Assembly: GCF_016862915.1 (NCBI RefSeq)
Contig: NZ_BONW01000017.1
Coordinates: 124,001 to 188,000 of the forward strand
From: Plantactinospora endophytica
GTDB taxonomy: Bacteria; Actinomycetota; Actinomycetes; Mycobacteriales; Micromonosporaceae
Direction: 5' to 3'
DNA length: 64,000 bases
Position 1 is the stretch's first letter; every line of letters begins with the position of its first letter. Below the pieces are notes generated by a model, which made no database searches, was not told the DNA's origin, and saw only the letters and a list, made by a program, of their open reading frames with translations. This document shows positions 27,699 to 37,055 of the stretch, piece by piece. The position numbers were made by a program, and so were the translations under genes.

Positions 27699-27727
27699 AC
27701 CATAGTCAGAACATAGATAGCCGTCAA
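27699..27727 (-). promoter_or_regulatory. Promoter candidate for DUF4360 paralog 3
   Basis: On the minus strand TTGACG (27722-27727) and TATGGT (27699-27704) are separated by exactly 17 nt, about 45 nt before the ATG and in an AT-rich patch. This is a good match to a housekeeping-sigma promoter. Confidence 0.65.
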
Positions 27728-27992
27728 TTAAACAATCTTGTTACCAACCACATTTTCTGGAACTGCTGATCAATTCTGTCGACGCCGGCCACAGGCAACC
27801 GCAGGGCCGCGACATAGCGCGCACCGGGACACCACTCGGCGACTCGCCGCCCCGTACCCCACATCGGACCGGATCGACGAGTTCGCTTCATGACCTTCGC
27901 CGTGCGTACGCCGGAAAGATCAGCCGATCGGAAGATCAGCGAAGTTCCGACGTCACCGCTATGTACGGTGAAGCCTCACGACGGGCCCGGGG

Positions 27993-28085
27993 TAATGGTT
28001 TCCGAGTCTTCCGACTAATGGATTCCCGAGAATCGGGCGTAATGTTCCCGAAACACCCGGGGTAATGGTTTCGGAGCACCCGGCG
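27993..28085. repeat. Four tandem 23-24 bp repeats with a TAATGG core
   Basis: TAATG(G) recurs at 27993, 28016, 28040 and 28063, a strict 23-24 bp period. The first and last copies are extended by a CCCGGGG prefix and a TTTCSGAG suffix (TAATGGTTTCCGAG, TAATGGATTCCCGAG, TAATGTTCCCGAAA, TAATGGTTTCGGAG). The array lies in the 620 bp gene-free stretch 27656-28275 between the DUF4360 cluster and hspR. Nothing else is recognisable there apart from the paralog 3 promoter. Confidence 0.65.
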
Positions 28086-28275
28086 TCGTATCGGCGGCGT
28101 CCAGGGATCGACACCGCCTGCCCGGGAAGGCTTACCGGCGGATAACCCGGTTTCCGAAAGGCGTCCGGACCGGCCAGCCGGAATCCGGAAGGGTTACGGG
28201 CCGGACCCCGCCGCACGACACCGCCGGTCAGGCGAACGCTCCGTCGCCGTCGGGACCGCCAGAGCGGTCCGGACG

Positions 28276-28725
28276 TCAGGCCGACGGATCGCTGCTGCGG
28301 CGGGGGCGCCAGACGACCAGCGCGGTCGAGGGCCGGTTGGTCGGTACCAGATCCCGCCGGGGCAGGCCGCCGAGCGCCTCCAGTTCGGCCATCCGGCGGT
28401 ACGCGGCCTCCAACTCGGCCTGAAGCCCGGCCACCCGCTGCTGGAGTTCGTCGACCAACTGCTCCAACACGATGATCCGCTTGATGCCGGCCAGGTTGAC
28501 CCCGTCGTCCTGGCTGAGCCGCTGCACCTCGCGGAGCAGGGCGACGTCGCGGGCGCTGTACCGGCGCCCGCCGCCCGGCGCGCGGCCCGGCTGCACCAGC
28601 CCCATCCGGTCGTACTGCCGGAGGGTCTGCGGATGCATGCCCGCCATCCGGGCGGCTACCGAGATCATCAGAACCTTGGCATCGGACGCCTGCTCGATCG
28701 AGACGACGATGTACTCCTCAGCCAC
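28276..28725 (-). CDS. hspR: HspR, MerR-family heat-shock repressor
   Basis: About 149 residues from the GTG at 28723-28725 (GGAGG 7 nt upstream); GTG 28734 is the alternative. The MerR-type helix-turn-helix reads VLMISVAARMAGMHPQTLRQYDRMGLVQPGRAPGGGRRYSARDVALLREVQRL, typical of HspR. Then follow a VNLAGIKRIIVLE segment and a Leu-rich coiled coil (LVDELQQRVAGLQAELEAAYRRMAELEAL). HspR binds HAIR sites with DnaK as co-repressor and sheds at heat shock. As the last gene of dnaK-grpE-dnaJ-hspR it is autoregulated, and it should also control clpB, whose HAIR is seen at 21.2 kb. Confidence 0.93.
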   Translation of the reverse strand: MAEEYIVVSIEQASDAKVLMISVAARMAGMHPQTLRQYDRMGLVQPGRAPGGGRRYSARDVALLREVQRLSQDDGVNLAGIKRIIVLEQLVDELQQRVAGLQAELEAAYRRMAELEALGGLPRRDLVPTNRPSTALVVWRPRRSSDPSA

Positions 28726-28774
28726 CTTGATCACCTCCGCCTTGCCGAAAGCCCCGTCGATCCTGCCAACTAGC

Positions 28775-29962
28775 TCAGTTGAAACGACGCACCCGGGCGT
28801 CGAGATGTTCCCGTCCGGCCGCCGGAGTCTGCGCCGCGAACGTCTCCAGCGCCTCCCGGGCCTCGGCCGAGAGCTGCTCCGGCACCACGATCTCCACGGT
28901 CACCAGCAGGTCACCGGCCTGACCGTCGCGCCGGGCCACCCCCCTCCCCCGGGCCCGCAGCGTACGGCCACTCGGTGTGCCCGGCGGCACCCGCAACGTC
29001 ACCGCCGAGTCCAGCGTGGGCACCCGCAGGTCCGTACCGAGCACCGCCTCCGCGATCGTGATCGGCACGGTCAGCGTCAGGTCGTCGCCACTGCGCCCGA
29101 ACAGGTCGTCCTCGCGGACCTTGACCAGGACGTACAGGTCGCCGGGCGGGCCGCCCCGGTCACCGGGCTCACCCCGGCCGGCGAGCCGGATCCGTTGGCC
29201 GTCGGCGACCCCGGCCGGAAACCGGACGTTCAGGGTGCGGGACTTGGTCACCCCGCCGGTACCCCGGCACTCCGGGCACTTCTCCTCCACGATCGTGCCG
29301 ACGCCCTGGCACTCCCGGCACGGCTCGGAGAAGCTGAACGAACCCTGGTTGCGGGTGACGACCCCGGCGCCCCGGCACTGCGGGCAGGTCTGGGGCAACG
29401 TCCCCGGCTTGGCGCCGTCACCGTGGCAGGTGTCGCAGACCCCGGGCGCGCGCAGCGTCAACGGCACCGTCACGCCGCGTACCGCGTCGTCGAAGTCCAG
29501 CATCACCTCGGCCTCCACGTCCCGGCCCCGGGCCGGGCCACGGGTCCGGGTCGGACCGCCGCCGGAGAAGATCGAGCTGAACAGGTCGGAGAAGCCCGCC
29601 CCGCCGAACCGGCGGTCACCGCCGGCCGCGCCACCCGGCTGACCGACCCCGCCGAAGAGGTCGGAGACGTCGAACGGGTAGCCGCCCGGCCCGCCGGACC
29701 GGGCGTTGCGGCGGAACGCGCCCGAGCCGAAGAGCGAGCGCATCTCGTCGTACTCCTTGCGCTTGCGCGCGTCGGCGAGCACGTCGTACGCCTCGGAGAT
29801 GGCCTTGAACCGCTCCTCCGCCTCGGCGTTCCCCGGATTGTGGTCCGGGTGCGATTCCCGGGCCAGCTTGCGGTATGCCTTCTTGATCTCGTCGGCGGAG
29901 GCGGACCTGGCCACCCCCAGCACGGCGTAGAAGTCCTTCTCCAGCCAGTCTTTGGAACTCAT
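28775..29962 (-). CDS. dnaJ: DnaJ co-chaperone
   Basis: A 395-residue type I DnaJ. The J domain has [37 protein letters not shown] with the HPD motif. A Gly/Phe-rich region follows (~75-150). The Zn centre has four CxxCxGxG repeats ([32 protein letters not shown]). C-terminal substrate-binding domains follow ([35 protein letters not shown]). It stimulates DnaK ATPase and delivers clients. It is the third gene of the heat-shock operon; a structured 140 bp spacer separates it from grpE. hspR follows after 49 bp. Confidence 0.97.
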   Translation of the reverse strand: MSSKDWLEKDFYAVLGVARSASADEIKKAYRKLARESHPDHNPGNAEAEERFKAISEAYDVLADARKRKEYDEMRSLFGSGAFRRNARSGGPGGYPFDVSDLFGGVGQPGGAAGGDRRFGGAGFSDLFSSIFSGGGPTRTRGPARGRDVEAEVMLDFDDAVRGVTVPLTLRAPGVCDTCHGDGAKPGTLPQTCPQCRGAGVVTRNQGSFSFSEPCRECQGVGTIVEEKCPECRGTGGVTKSRTLNVRFPAGVADGQRIRLAGRGEPGDRGGPPGDLYVLVKVREDDLFGRSGDDLTLTVPITIAEAVLGTDLRVPTLDSAVTLRVPPGTPSGRTLRARGRGVARRDGQAGDLLVTVEIVVPEQLSAEAREALETFAAQTPAAGREHLDARVRRFN

Positions 29963-29989
29963 CGGTCGTCCACCCCCTCTCCCTGTGGC

Positions 29990-30050
29990 GCGGTCGAGGT
30001 GCCGCCCGCGACCCGTCCTACGGACGGTGCACGGAAGACACCTCGACCGC
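29990..30050 (-). other. Nested hairpin between grpE and dnaJ
   Basis: GCGGTCGAGGTG (29990-30001) pairs exactly with CACCTCGACCGC (30039-30050), and CCGTCC/GGACGG (30013-30018 and 30022-30027) form an inner hairpin. It lies inside the operon, 27 nt before the dnaJ start. It may set the grpE:dnaJ ratio by attenuation or RNA processing. Confidence 0.55.
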
Positions 30051-30102
30051 GATGCACCGGCTCAACCTCGCTCCGGCCCGGTTTCCGCTGTTGTCGGAGC
30101 AC

Positions 30103-31086
30103 TCACTCCGGGTCGGCCACCGCGACCAGCGCGGGCCGCAGCAGCGAGTCGTTGACCTGGTAGCCGCGGCGCAGCACCTCGACACAGGTCGGTTCGGTCA
30201 CCTCGGCCGAGGTCTGGTGCGCGACCGCCTCGTGCTGGTTCGGGTCGAACGGGTCGCCCTTCTCACCGAACGGCGTCAGCCCGAACTTGGTCAGCGCGGC
30301 GGTCAACTGCTCCGCCACCGTGCCGAACGGCCCGACCAGGTCGCCGTGCTCGCGGGCCCGGTCCAGGTCGTCGAGTACGGGCAGCAGCGCGGCCAAGACG
30401 ACCCGGGTGGCCCGGTCCGCGTCCCGGGCCCGTTCCCGGTCCATCCGCTTGCGGTAGTTGGCGAACTCCGCCGTCACCCGCTGGAGGTCCCTGGTCCGTT
30501 CGTCCAGCTCGGCCCGCAGCGCCGCGAGTTCGGCGCCGAGCGGCCCGGGTCCGGCGTCGCCGGCAGCCGGCTCGGCGACCGGCGTCGCGGGAGCGTCCAC
30601 CACCGGCCCGTCCGTGCCGGACGGCCGCTCCGCCGCCAGCACCTCGGCCAGTTCGTTGTCGTCGACGACCGGGGTGGCCGGGTCCGGATCGGTGGTCGCG
30701 ATGTCCGGGGCGTCGCTCGTCGCCTCGGCCGGCTCGGTCGTCGCCTCGTCGCCCGCCACCTCCGGCCCGCTCTCGGTCGACTTGGCGTCGTCGACCGAGC
30801 CGGCGGCGGCGGTCGACGCGGTGTCGTCGACCTCTCCGGCCGCCACCACGGTCTCGCTGTCGCCGGCCGGCGGCTCCGGGTCCGGGTTCGGGTCCTTCGC
30901 CGCCAGCCCGGCGCCGCCGGACGTGCCGGCTCCGGCCGCTCCGCCGGAGCCCGGCTGGTCGCCGGTCAGGTTGATCTTCCGGTTGTTCCGGATGACGACG
31001 CCCTCGCCGGCCGTGCCCGAGGGCGCGGAGCCACCCGGCGCCGATCCGGTGGACGCCGGATCGGCGGCTCGTGGCCTGTCCGTCAT
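30103..31086 (-). CDS. grpE: GrpE nucleotide exchange factor with a long acidic N-terminal extension
   Basis: 327 residues, versus ~190-220 in many bacteria. The GrpE core is in the C-terminal half: a coiled coil (ELAALRAELDERTRDLQRVTAEFANYRKRMDRERARD), then VVLAALLPVLDDLDRAREHGDLVG, and the beta domain GLTPFGEKGDPFDPNQHEAVAHQ with CVEVLRRGYQVNDSLLRPALVAVA. Residues ~1-170 are Asp/Thr/Ala/Pro/Gly-rich and probably disordered, apart from VIRNNRKINL near residue 30. It exchanges ADP on DnaK. It starts 57 bp after the dnaK stop. Confidence 0.95.
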   Translation of the reverse strand: MTDRPRAADPASTGSAPGGSAPSGTAGEGVVIRNNRKINLTGDQPGSGGAAGAGTSGGAGLAAKDPNPDPEPPAGDSETVVAAGEVDDTASTAAAGSVDDAKSTESGPEVAGDEATTEPAEATSDAPDIATTDPDPATPVVDDNELAEVLAAERPSGTDGPVVDAPATPVAEPAAGDAGPGPLGAELAALRAELDERTRDLQRVTAEFANYRKRMDRERARDADRATRVVLAALLPVLDDLDRAREHGDLVGPFGTVAEQLTAALTKFGLTPFGEKGDPFDPNQHEAVAHQTSAEVTEPTCVEVLRRGYQVNDSLLRPALVAVADPE

Positions 31087-31143
31087 ACCACTACCTCAAT
31101 CCGTTGTGCTTACGACCAGCCCGGGTACGCGGCGAACGCGTCG

Positions 31144-33021
31144 TCACTTCTTGTCGTCCTCGTCGACGATCTCCGCGTCCACCACGTCGTCGGCGCCGCC
31201 CTTGGCTCCGGTCGGACCGGCCTCCGGGCCCGCGCCGCCGGCACCCGGCTGCCCCGGCTCGGACTGCTGCTGCGCGTAGAGCAGCGAGCCGGCCTCCTGG
31301 GAGACCTTGAGCAGCTTCTCGTGTGCGGTCTTGACGTTCTCCAGGTCGGTACCGCCGAGCGCCGAGCGCAGGTCGCCGAGCGCCTCGTTGATCTGGTCAC
31401 GCGGCTCGGCCGGCAGCTTGTCGCCGCTCTCGGCGAGGAACTTCTCGGTCTGCCACTGGAGCTGCTCGGCCTGGTTGCGGGTCTCGGCCTCGTCCCGCCG
31501 CCGCTTGTCCTCGTCGGCGTGGTCCTGGGCGTCCCGCATCATCCGCTCGATGTCGTCCTTCGGCAGCGCCGAGCCGCCGGTGATCGTCATCGACTGCTCC
31601 TTGCCGGTGCCGAGGTCCTTCGCGTTGACGTGCACGATGCCGTTCGCGTCGATGTCGAAGGTGACCTCGATCTGCGGTACGCCGCGCGGCGCCGGCGGCA
31701 GGCCGGTCAGCTCGAAGGTGCCGAGCTTCTTGTTGTACGCCGCGATGTCCCGCTCGCCCTGGAAGACCTGGATCAGCACCGACGGCTGGTTGTCGTCGGC
31801 CGTGGTGAAGACCTCGGAGCGCTTGGTCGGGATGGTGGTGTTGCGCTCGATCAGCTTGGTGAAGATGCCGCCCTTGGTCTCGATGCCCAGCGACAGCGGG
31901 GTCACGTCGAGCAGCAGGACGTCCTTGACCTCGCCCTTGAGCACGCCGGCCTGGAGCGCGGCACCGACCGCGACGACCTCGTCCGGGTTGACGCCCTTGT
32001 TCGGCTCCCGCCCGGTGAGCTGCTTGACCAGCTCGGAGACGGCCGGCATCCGGGTCGAGCCGCCGACCAGGATGACGTGGTCGACGTCGGAGACCTTGAC
32101 CCCGGCGTCCTTGATGGCCTGGTCGAACGGGCCCTTGCAGCGGTCGAGCAGATCCTGCGTCATCCGCTGGAACTCGGCCCGGGACAGCGTCACGTCGAGG
32201 TGCAGCGGCGCCGACGGTGCACCGTCGCCACCGGCCGGACCGGCCGTGATGTAGGGCAGGTTGATGCTGGTGGTGGTGGCGGCGGACAGCTCGATCTTGG
32301 CCTTCTCGGCCGCCTCGCGGAGCCGCTGCATCGCCATCTTGTCCTGCGACAGGTCGACACCGTGCTGACCCCGGAAGGTCTTCACCAGGTGGTCGATGAT
32401 CCGCTCGTCCCAGTCGTCGCCACCGAGGTGGTTGTCACCGCTCGTCGACTTGACCTCGATGACCCCCTCGGCGAGCTCCAGCAGCGACACGTCGAAGGTG
32501 CCACCACCGAGGTCGAAGACCAGGACGGTCTGCTCCTTGGAGCCCTTGTCCAGCCCGTACGCCAGCGCCGCCGCGGTCGGCTCGTTCACGATCCGCAGCA
32601 CGTTGAAGCCGGCGATCTCCCCGGCCTCCTTGGTGGCGGTCCGCTGGGCGTCGCTGAAGTACGCCGGGACGGTGATCACCGCATCGGTGATCCGCTCACC
32701 CAGGTACGCCTCGGCGTCCCGCTTGAGCTTCATCAGCGTCCGGGCCGAGATCTCCTGCGAGGTGTACTTCTTTCCGTCGATGTCGACGGACCAGTTGGTG
32801 CCCATCTCCCGCTTGACCGACCGGATGGTCCGGTCCGGGTTGGTCACCGCCTGACGCTTGGCGACCTCACCGACGAGCACCTCGCCGTTGCGGGCGAACG
32901 CGACGATCGAAGGAGTCGTCCGCGAGCCCTCGGCGTTGGCGATGACGGTAGGCTCACCGCCTTCGAGAACGCTGACGCAGGAATTCGTCGTGCCGAGGTC
33001 GATTCCGACCGCACGTGCCAT
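31144..33021 (-). CDS. dnaK: Hsp70 chaperone DnaK
   Basis: A 625-residue DnaK. The nucleotide-binding domain has [35 protein letters not shown], and [22 protein letters not shown]. The linker ([19 protein letters not shown]) and substrate-binding domain follow, then the helical lid and a Gly/Pro/Ala-rich tail ending [13 protein letters not shown], typical of Gram-positive DnaK. It is the first gene of dnaK-grpE-dnaJ-hspR. One clear HAIR and one degenerate HAIR lie upstream, so it should be repressed by HspR with DnaK as co-repressor. Confidence 0.98.
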   Translation of the reverse strand: MARAVGIDLGTTNSCVSVLEGGEPTVIANAEGSRTTPSIVAFARNGEVLVGEVAKRQAVTNPDRTIRSVKREMGTNWSVDIDGKKYTSQEISARTLMKLKRDAEAYLGERITDAVITVPAYFSDAQRTATKEAGEIAGFNVLRIVNEPTAAALAYGLDKGSKEQTVLVFDLGGGTFDVSLLELAEGVIEVKSTSGDNHLGGDDWDERIIDHLVKTFRGQHGVDLSQDKMAMQRLREAAEKAKIELSAATTTSINLPYITAGPAGGDGAPSAPLHLDVTLSRAEFQRMTQDLLDRCKGPFDQAIKDAGVKVSDVDHVILVGGSTRMPAVSELVKQLTGREPNKGVNPDEVVAVGAALQAGVLKGEVKDVLLLDVTPLSLGIETKGGIFTKLIERNTTIPTKRSEVFTTADDNQPSVLIQVFQGERDIAAYNKKLGTFELTGLPPAPRGVPQIEVTFDIDANGIVHVNAKDLGTGKEQSMTITGGSALPKDDIERMMRDAQDHADEDKRRRDEAETRNQAEQLQWQTEKFLAESGDKLPAEPRDQINEALGDLRSALGGTDLENVKTAHEKLLKVSQEAGSLLYAQQQSEPGQPGAGGAGPEAGPTGAKGGADDVVDAEIVDEDDKK

Positions 33022-33085
33022 CTTCGCTTCCTCGCTTCGTTACAAGGCGGGTGACGGGCACCGGCCCGCAGCGCACCCACCGCAA

Positions 33086-33106
33086 GTTGAGTGGACCGGA
33101 CTCAAT
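33086..33106. promoter_or_regulatory. HAIR operator upstream of dnaK
   Basis: GTTGAGT, 7 nt, ACTCAAT: the central six bases of each arm are perfectly symmetric. It overlaps the proposed -10 and would block dnaK transcription. Confidence 0.88.
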
Positions 33107-33132
33107 AGTGCCACGATCCCCCGTCCGCGCAA
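33104..33132 (-). promoter_or_regulatory. Promoter candidate for the dnaK operon
   Basis: On the minus strand TTGCGC (33127-33132) and ACTATT (33104-33109) are 17 nt apart. The -10 overlaps the proximal HAIR arm, as expected for HspR repression. Confidence 0.5.
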
Positions 33133-33139
33133 AGTCGGA

Positions 33140-33160
33140 CTTGAGTCACATCGACGCAAC
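33140..33160. promoter_or_regulatory. Second, degenerate HAIR upstream of dnaK
   Basis: CTTGAGT, an exact left half-site, is followed after 7 nt by ACGCAAC, which matches the right half-site at five of seven bases. Actinobacterial dnaK promoters often carry several HAIRs. Confidence 0.45.
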
Positions 33161-33324
33161 CCCCGGCAAGGCTTCTACCACCACGAATCCGTGCGGCGAC
33201 CGGAGCATCGACGGCGATCGTGGCGATCCGGACACCCGGTCGGGGAACCGGCAGCCGACAACCGGCTGATCCGTAAGCAACCGTGCCTGTTGTCTGTGTT
33301 GCAGGGATCGGGCAGTCTTTACCC

Positions 33325-35346
33325 GTGACGACCCACGGCGATCCGGCCACCGGCCTCGGCACGCCCCCGGTCGGTGCAGAAGCCCCCATCGACGACATCG
33401 CTCGCGACCGGGCCGACGGGGCCGCGCGCCGGCCACCGCCGAGTTGGCCGCTGGCGGCCCCGGACCGGCAGGCGCCCGGACGCGCCCCGGAACCGGACAC
33501 CACCCAGATCACTCCGGCCCGGCCGGCACCCGCGCCGGACGCCCCGGACGCCGCCGCCGAAGCCGGTCCGGCGCCGCAGGGCCGGACCGGTGCCGCCGAC
33601 GGGCCGGACGGCGACGCCGGTACCGACCTGCGCTGGGCGCTGACCCGGCTGCGTGCCGCGATCGACGTCACCGCCTATCCGCTGAACCTGCCCGGGGCGG
33701 ACGACGCCCGCCAGCTCGGCTCGTCGCTGCGCGCCCAACTCGCCGACTACCTGCTGCCCCGGCTCGCCCGGCTCGACGCGCCGCTGCTGGTGGTCGTCGG
33801 CGGCTCGACCGGCGCCGGCAAGTCCACCCTGGTCAACAGCCTGGTCCAGGCCCGGGTCAGCACTGTCGGGGTGCTCCGGCCGACCACCCGGTCACCGGTG
33901 CTCGTGTGCAGCCCGCTCGACTCGGCCTGGTTCCGCCAGGGTGACCTGCTGCCCGGCCTGACCCGGACCACCACCCCGGGAGACCAGCCGGACACCCTGC
34001 ACCTGGTCACCGCGCCGGCACTGCCGGCCGGGCTGGCCTTCCTGGACGCCCCGGACATCGACTCGGTGGTCGACGCCAACCGGGCGCTCGCCGCCCAGTT
34101 GCTCGCCGCCGCCGACCTGTGGCTCTTCGTCACCACCGCCGCCCGGTACGCCGACGCGGTCCCCTGGGAACTGCTGCGCACCGCCCGGCTGCGCGGTACG
34201 GCGATCGCGCTGGTCCTCGACCGGGTGCCGCCGGCCGCCGCAGACGAGGTGACCGCGCACCTCGCCGAGATGCTGGCCGCACACCAGCTCGGCGCCGCGC
34301 CGCTGTTCGTCCTGCCGGAGACCGTGGTCGACGGCCAGGGGCTGCTGCCGGGGCGGCACACCGAACCCCTGCGCTCCTGGTTCGGCCGGCTCGCCGCCGA
34401 CTCGGAGGCCCGGGCGGCGGTGATCCGGCAGACCCTGGACGGCGCCGTCGCCGCGCTCGGCCCGGCCGTCGAGAGCCTGGCCACCGCCGCCGACCAGCAG
34501 GCCACCGCCGCGCAGGCGCTGGACGAACGGGTCCGCAGCGGCTATCGCGGCGCCCGCCGTACGGTGGAGGAGGCGCTGCGGGACGGCCGGCTGCTCCGGG
34601 GCGAGGTGTTGGCCCGCTGGCAGGAGTTCGTCGGCACCGGCGAACTCTTCCGCACCCTGGAGGCCCGGGTCGGCCAGCTCCGCGACCGGCTCGTCGCGGC
34701 GATGACCGGTCGACCCGCCCCGAACGCCCAGCTCCGGACGGCGATCGAGTCCCAGCTCGTCACGCTGCTCCGCGAGGCCGCCGCCACGGCCGCCGAGCAG
34801 ACCGCAGCCGCCTGGCAGACCCATCCGGCCGGTGCCGCACTGCTCACCGACGAACTCTCCCGGCCCACGGAAGACCTGCCGGAGCGGGCCGAACGGCTGG
34901 TCCGGGACTGGCAGCGGAGCGTACTCGAACTGGTCCGTACCCAGGGCGGCGACAAGCGGTTCGTGGCCCGCAGCGCGGCGTACGCGGTCAACGCCACCGG
35001 CCTGGCGGTGATGGTCGCGGTCTTCGCCTCCACCGCGTTCATCCCGACCGGGCTGGAGGTGGCGGCGGCCGGCGGCACCACCGTCGCCGCGCAGAAGGTG
35101 CTCGAAGCGATCTTCGGCGACCAGGCCATCCGGGCCCTGGCCACCCGCGCCCGGTCCGACCTGCTCGGTATGGTCGACCGACTGTTCGACGAGGAGGCGG
35201 CCCGCTATCTGGCCCGCACCGCGGCGGCCGGCGTCGACGCCGGCCACGGCGACCAGCTCCGCGAGGCGGCCCGGCTGGTCGACGCCGCGCGGGCCGACGC
35301 CGGGCCGGACGGCACCGAGACAGCCGGAGCGGAGGCGGCCCGATGA
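33325..35346 (+). CDS. Dynamin-like GTPase, first of a coupled pair
   Basis: About 673 residues from the GTG at 33325; GTG 33283 is possible and neither has a clear RBS. A Pro/Ala-rich N-terminal ~105 residues precede the GTPase domain: P-loop GGSTGAGKSTLVNSL (~159-173), switch-like RPTTRSPVL, G3-like FLDAPDIDSVV and LVLDRVPP. A long helical stalk follows (RSGYRGARRTVEEALRDGRLL, LEARVGQLRDRLVAAM). Near residues 550-600 is a hydrophobic hairpin (GLAVMVAVFASTAFIP...VAAAGGTTVAAQKVL) suited to membrane contact. The pair resembles the Streptomyces DynA/DynB sporulation-septation dynamins (inference). The stop overlaps the next start (ATGA). Confidence 0.78.
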   Translation: MTTHGDPATGLGTPPVGAEAPIDDIARDRADGAARRPPPSWPLAAPDRQAPGRAPEPDTTQITPARPAPAPDAPDAAAEAGPAPQGRTGAADGPDGDAGTDLRWALTRLRAAIDVTAYPLNLPGADDARQLGSSLRAQLADYLLPRLARLDAPLLVVVGGSTGAGKSTLVNSLVQARVSTVGVLRPTTRSPVLVCSPLDSAWFRQGDLLPGLTRTTTPGDQPDTLHLVTAPALPAGLAFLDAPDIDSVVDANRALAAQLLAAADLWLFVTTAARYADAVPWELLRTARLRGTAIALVLDRVPPAAADEVTAHLAEMLAAHQLGAAPLFVLPETVVDGQGLLPGRHTEPLRSWFGRLAADSEARAAVIRQTLDGAVAALGPAVESLATAADQQATAAQALDERVRSGYRGARRTVEEALRDGRLLRGEVLARWQEFVGTGELFRTLEARVGQLRDRLVAAMTGRPAPNAQLRTAIESQLVTLLREAAATAAEQTAAAWQTHPAGAALLTDELSRPTEDLPERAERLVRDWQRSVLELVRTQGGDKRFVARSAAYAVNATGLAVMVAVFASTAFIPTGLEVAAAGGTTVAAQKVLEAIFGDQAIRALATRARSDLLGMVDRLFDEEAARYLARTAAAGVDAGHGDQLREAARLVDAARADAGPDGTETAGAEAAR

Positions 35347-37055
35347 CCGACATCCTGGGCAGGGTCCGGGACGTGTTCCGCCCTGACCAGCGCGCCGACC
35401 CGGACCGGCTGGTCGAGCGGCTGCACGCGGTCAACCGGTTCCTCGCCACCGTCGACGGCCACCTTCCCGACGAGCGGCTGGTCGCGGCGCACACCCTGAT
35501 CGAACGGGCCGGCACCCGGCTGGCGCTCTCCCTGAACCACACCGTGGTGGCCCTGGCCGGCGCCACCGGCAGCGGCAAGTCCAGCCTGTTCAACTCGCTG
35601 GCCCGGTTCGAGATGTCGCCGGTCGGGGTACGCCGGCCGACCACCGGGGTCACCCACGCCTGCGTCTGGGGGCCGCTGGACGGCGCCGCCCGGCTGCTCG
35701 ACTGGGTCGGGGTGCTGCCCCGGCACCGCTTCGTCCGGGAGAGCGCGCTGGACGGTGCGGACGAGGCGGCCCTGCACGGGCTGGTCCTGCTCGACCTGCC
35801 CGACTTCGACTCGGTGGAGTGGTCGCACCGCTCCGAGGTGGACCGGCTGCTCGGCCTGGTCGACCTGGTCGTCTGGGTGGTCGACCCGCAGAAGTACGCC
35901 GACAAGGTGCTGCACGACAGCTATCTGGGCGAGTTCCACCGGCACCGGGACGTCACCGTGGTGGCGCTCAACCAGGCGGACCGGCTGACCGCGAACGAAC
36001 TGACCCGGGTACTGGCCGACCTGCGCCGGCTGGTCGACGCCGACCAGCTCGGCGGGGTTCCGGTACTTGCCACCTCGGCGCTCGGCGACGCCGGCACCGC
36101 GCCGCTGCGGGCCACCCTGGAGCAGGCGGTCGCGGAGCGGCAGGCGGCGTTGCGCCGGCTCTCCGGTGACGTGGACACGGTCGTCGAAGGGCTCGCCGAC
36201 CTAGTCGACACCGGGCGGGCCGACGACGACGTGGACCGGCCGACGATCCGGCGGCTGATCGACGCGCTCGCCAGTGCGGCCGGGGTGCCGGCGGTGGCCG
36301 AGGCGACCGAGCAGGCGTACCGGCACCGGGCGGTGGCGGCCACCGGCTGGCCGCTGGCCCGGGGGCTGCGCCGGCTCAGGCCCGACCCGCTGCGGCGGCT
36401 GCACCTGGCCGAGGCTCCCGCCGAGCCGGAGCGCGTACCGGATCACGGTGGGCTGCTCGGCCTCGACCGCCCGCCGGTGGCCGCGACCTCGGTACCCGAG
36501 CCGACCGCCGCACAGCGTTCCGCCGTCGGGCTGGCCGTCCGGGCGGTCGCCGAGCGGGCCGGGGCGACCCTGCCCGCGCCCTGGTCGGCGGCGGTGACCG
36601 CAGCGTCCCGGTCCCGGCTGGCAGACCTGCCGGACGCGCTGGACCGGGCGGTGGCCAGTACCGACCTCGGCGTACAACGTCAGCCGATCTGGTGGCGGCT
36701 GGTCAACGCCGTGCAGTGGCTGGTGACCGTCGCCGCCACGGTCGGGCTGGGCTGGCTGGTGCTCGGCTACGCCGTACGCGCCCTCGGGCTGCCCGAACTC
36801 GACTATCCGCTGGTCGGGTCGGCACCGCTGCCCACCGTGCTGCTGCTCGGCGGCCTGCTCGCCGGCGTACTCCTCTCGCTGCTGGTCAAGCCGGTGATCA
36901 GGTGGGCCGCCCGGCGGGCCCGGTGGCGGGCCGAGGGCCGGATGCACGACGCGGTGGCCGAGGCCGCCCGGGGGTACGTGGTGACGCCGGTCCGCGAGGT
37001 GCTCCGGGCGTACGCCGAGGCACGGTCGGCACTGGCCGTCGCCGCGCCACGGTGA
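35343..37055 (+). CDS. Dynamin-like GTPase, second of a coupled pair, with two membrane helices
   Basis: 570 residues. The GTPase domain has P-loop GATGSGKSSLFNSL (~73-86), RPTTGVTHACVW (switch I), DLPDFDSVEWSHRSEVDRLL (G3) and VALNQADRL (G4). A helical middle region follows. Two membrane helices lie near 459-480 (LVTVAATVGLGWLVLGYAV) and 497-516 (TVLLLGGLLAGVLLSLLVK). A basic helical tail (RWAARRARWRAEGRMHDAVAEAARGYVVTPVREVL) completes the protein. The ATG overlaps the upstream stop, so the two GTPases are probably made in fixed ratio and form hetero-oligomers. Its TGA overlaps the next GTG. Confidence 0.82.
   Translation: MTDILGRVRDVFRPDQRADPDRLVERLHAVNRFLATVDGHLPDERLVAAHTLIERAGTRLALSLNHTVVALAGATGSGKSSLFNSLARFEMSPVGVRRPTTGVTHACVWGPLDGAARLLDWVGVLPRHRFVRESALDGADEAALHGLVLLDLPDFDSVEWSHRSEVDRLLGLVDLVVWVVDPQKYADKVLHDSYLGEFHRHRDVTVVALNQADRLTANELTRVLADLRRLVDADQLGGVPVLATSALGDAGTAPLRATLEQAVAERQAALRRLSGDVDTVVEGLADLVDTGRADDDVDRPTIRRLIDALASAAGVPAVAEATEQAYRHRAVAATGWPLARGLRRLRPDPLRRLHLAEAPAEPERVPDHGGLLGLDRPPVAATSVPEPTAAQRSAVGLAVRAVAERAGATLPAPWSAAVTAASRSRLADLPDALDRAVASTDLGVQRQPIWWRLVNAVQWLVTVAATVGLGWLVLGYAVRALGLPELDYPLVGSAPLPTVLLLGGLLAGVLLSLLVKPVIRWAARRARWRAEGRMHDAVAEAARGYVVTPVREVLRAYAEARSALAVAAPR

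Noticed and set aside
27993-28085. Possible CRISPR array
   Set aside because: Units are contiguous 23-24 bp tandem repeats without spacers, and no cas genes are present.
27959-28216. 85-codon minus-strand frame over the TAATGG repeats
   Set aside because: No RBS, no family and an Arg/Pro composition; it is a by-product of the repeat array.
30052-33054. Open frame of 1000 codons antisense to dnaK-grpE
   Set aside because: No domain is visible and the opposite strand holds well-known chaperones.
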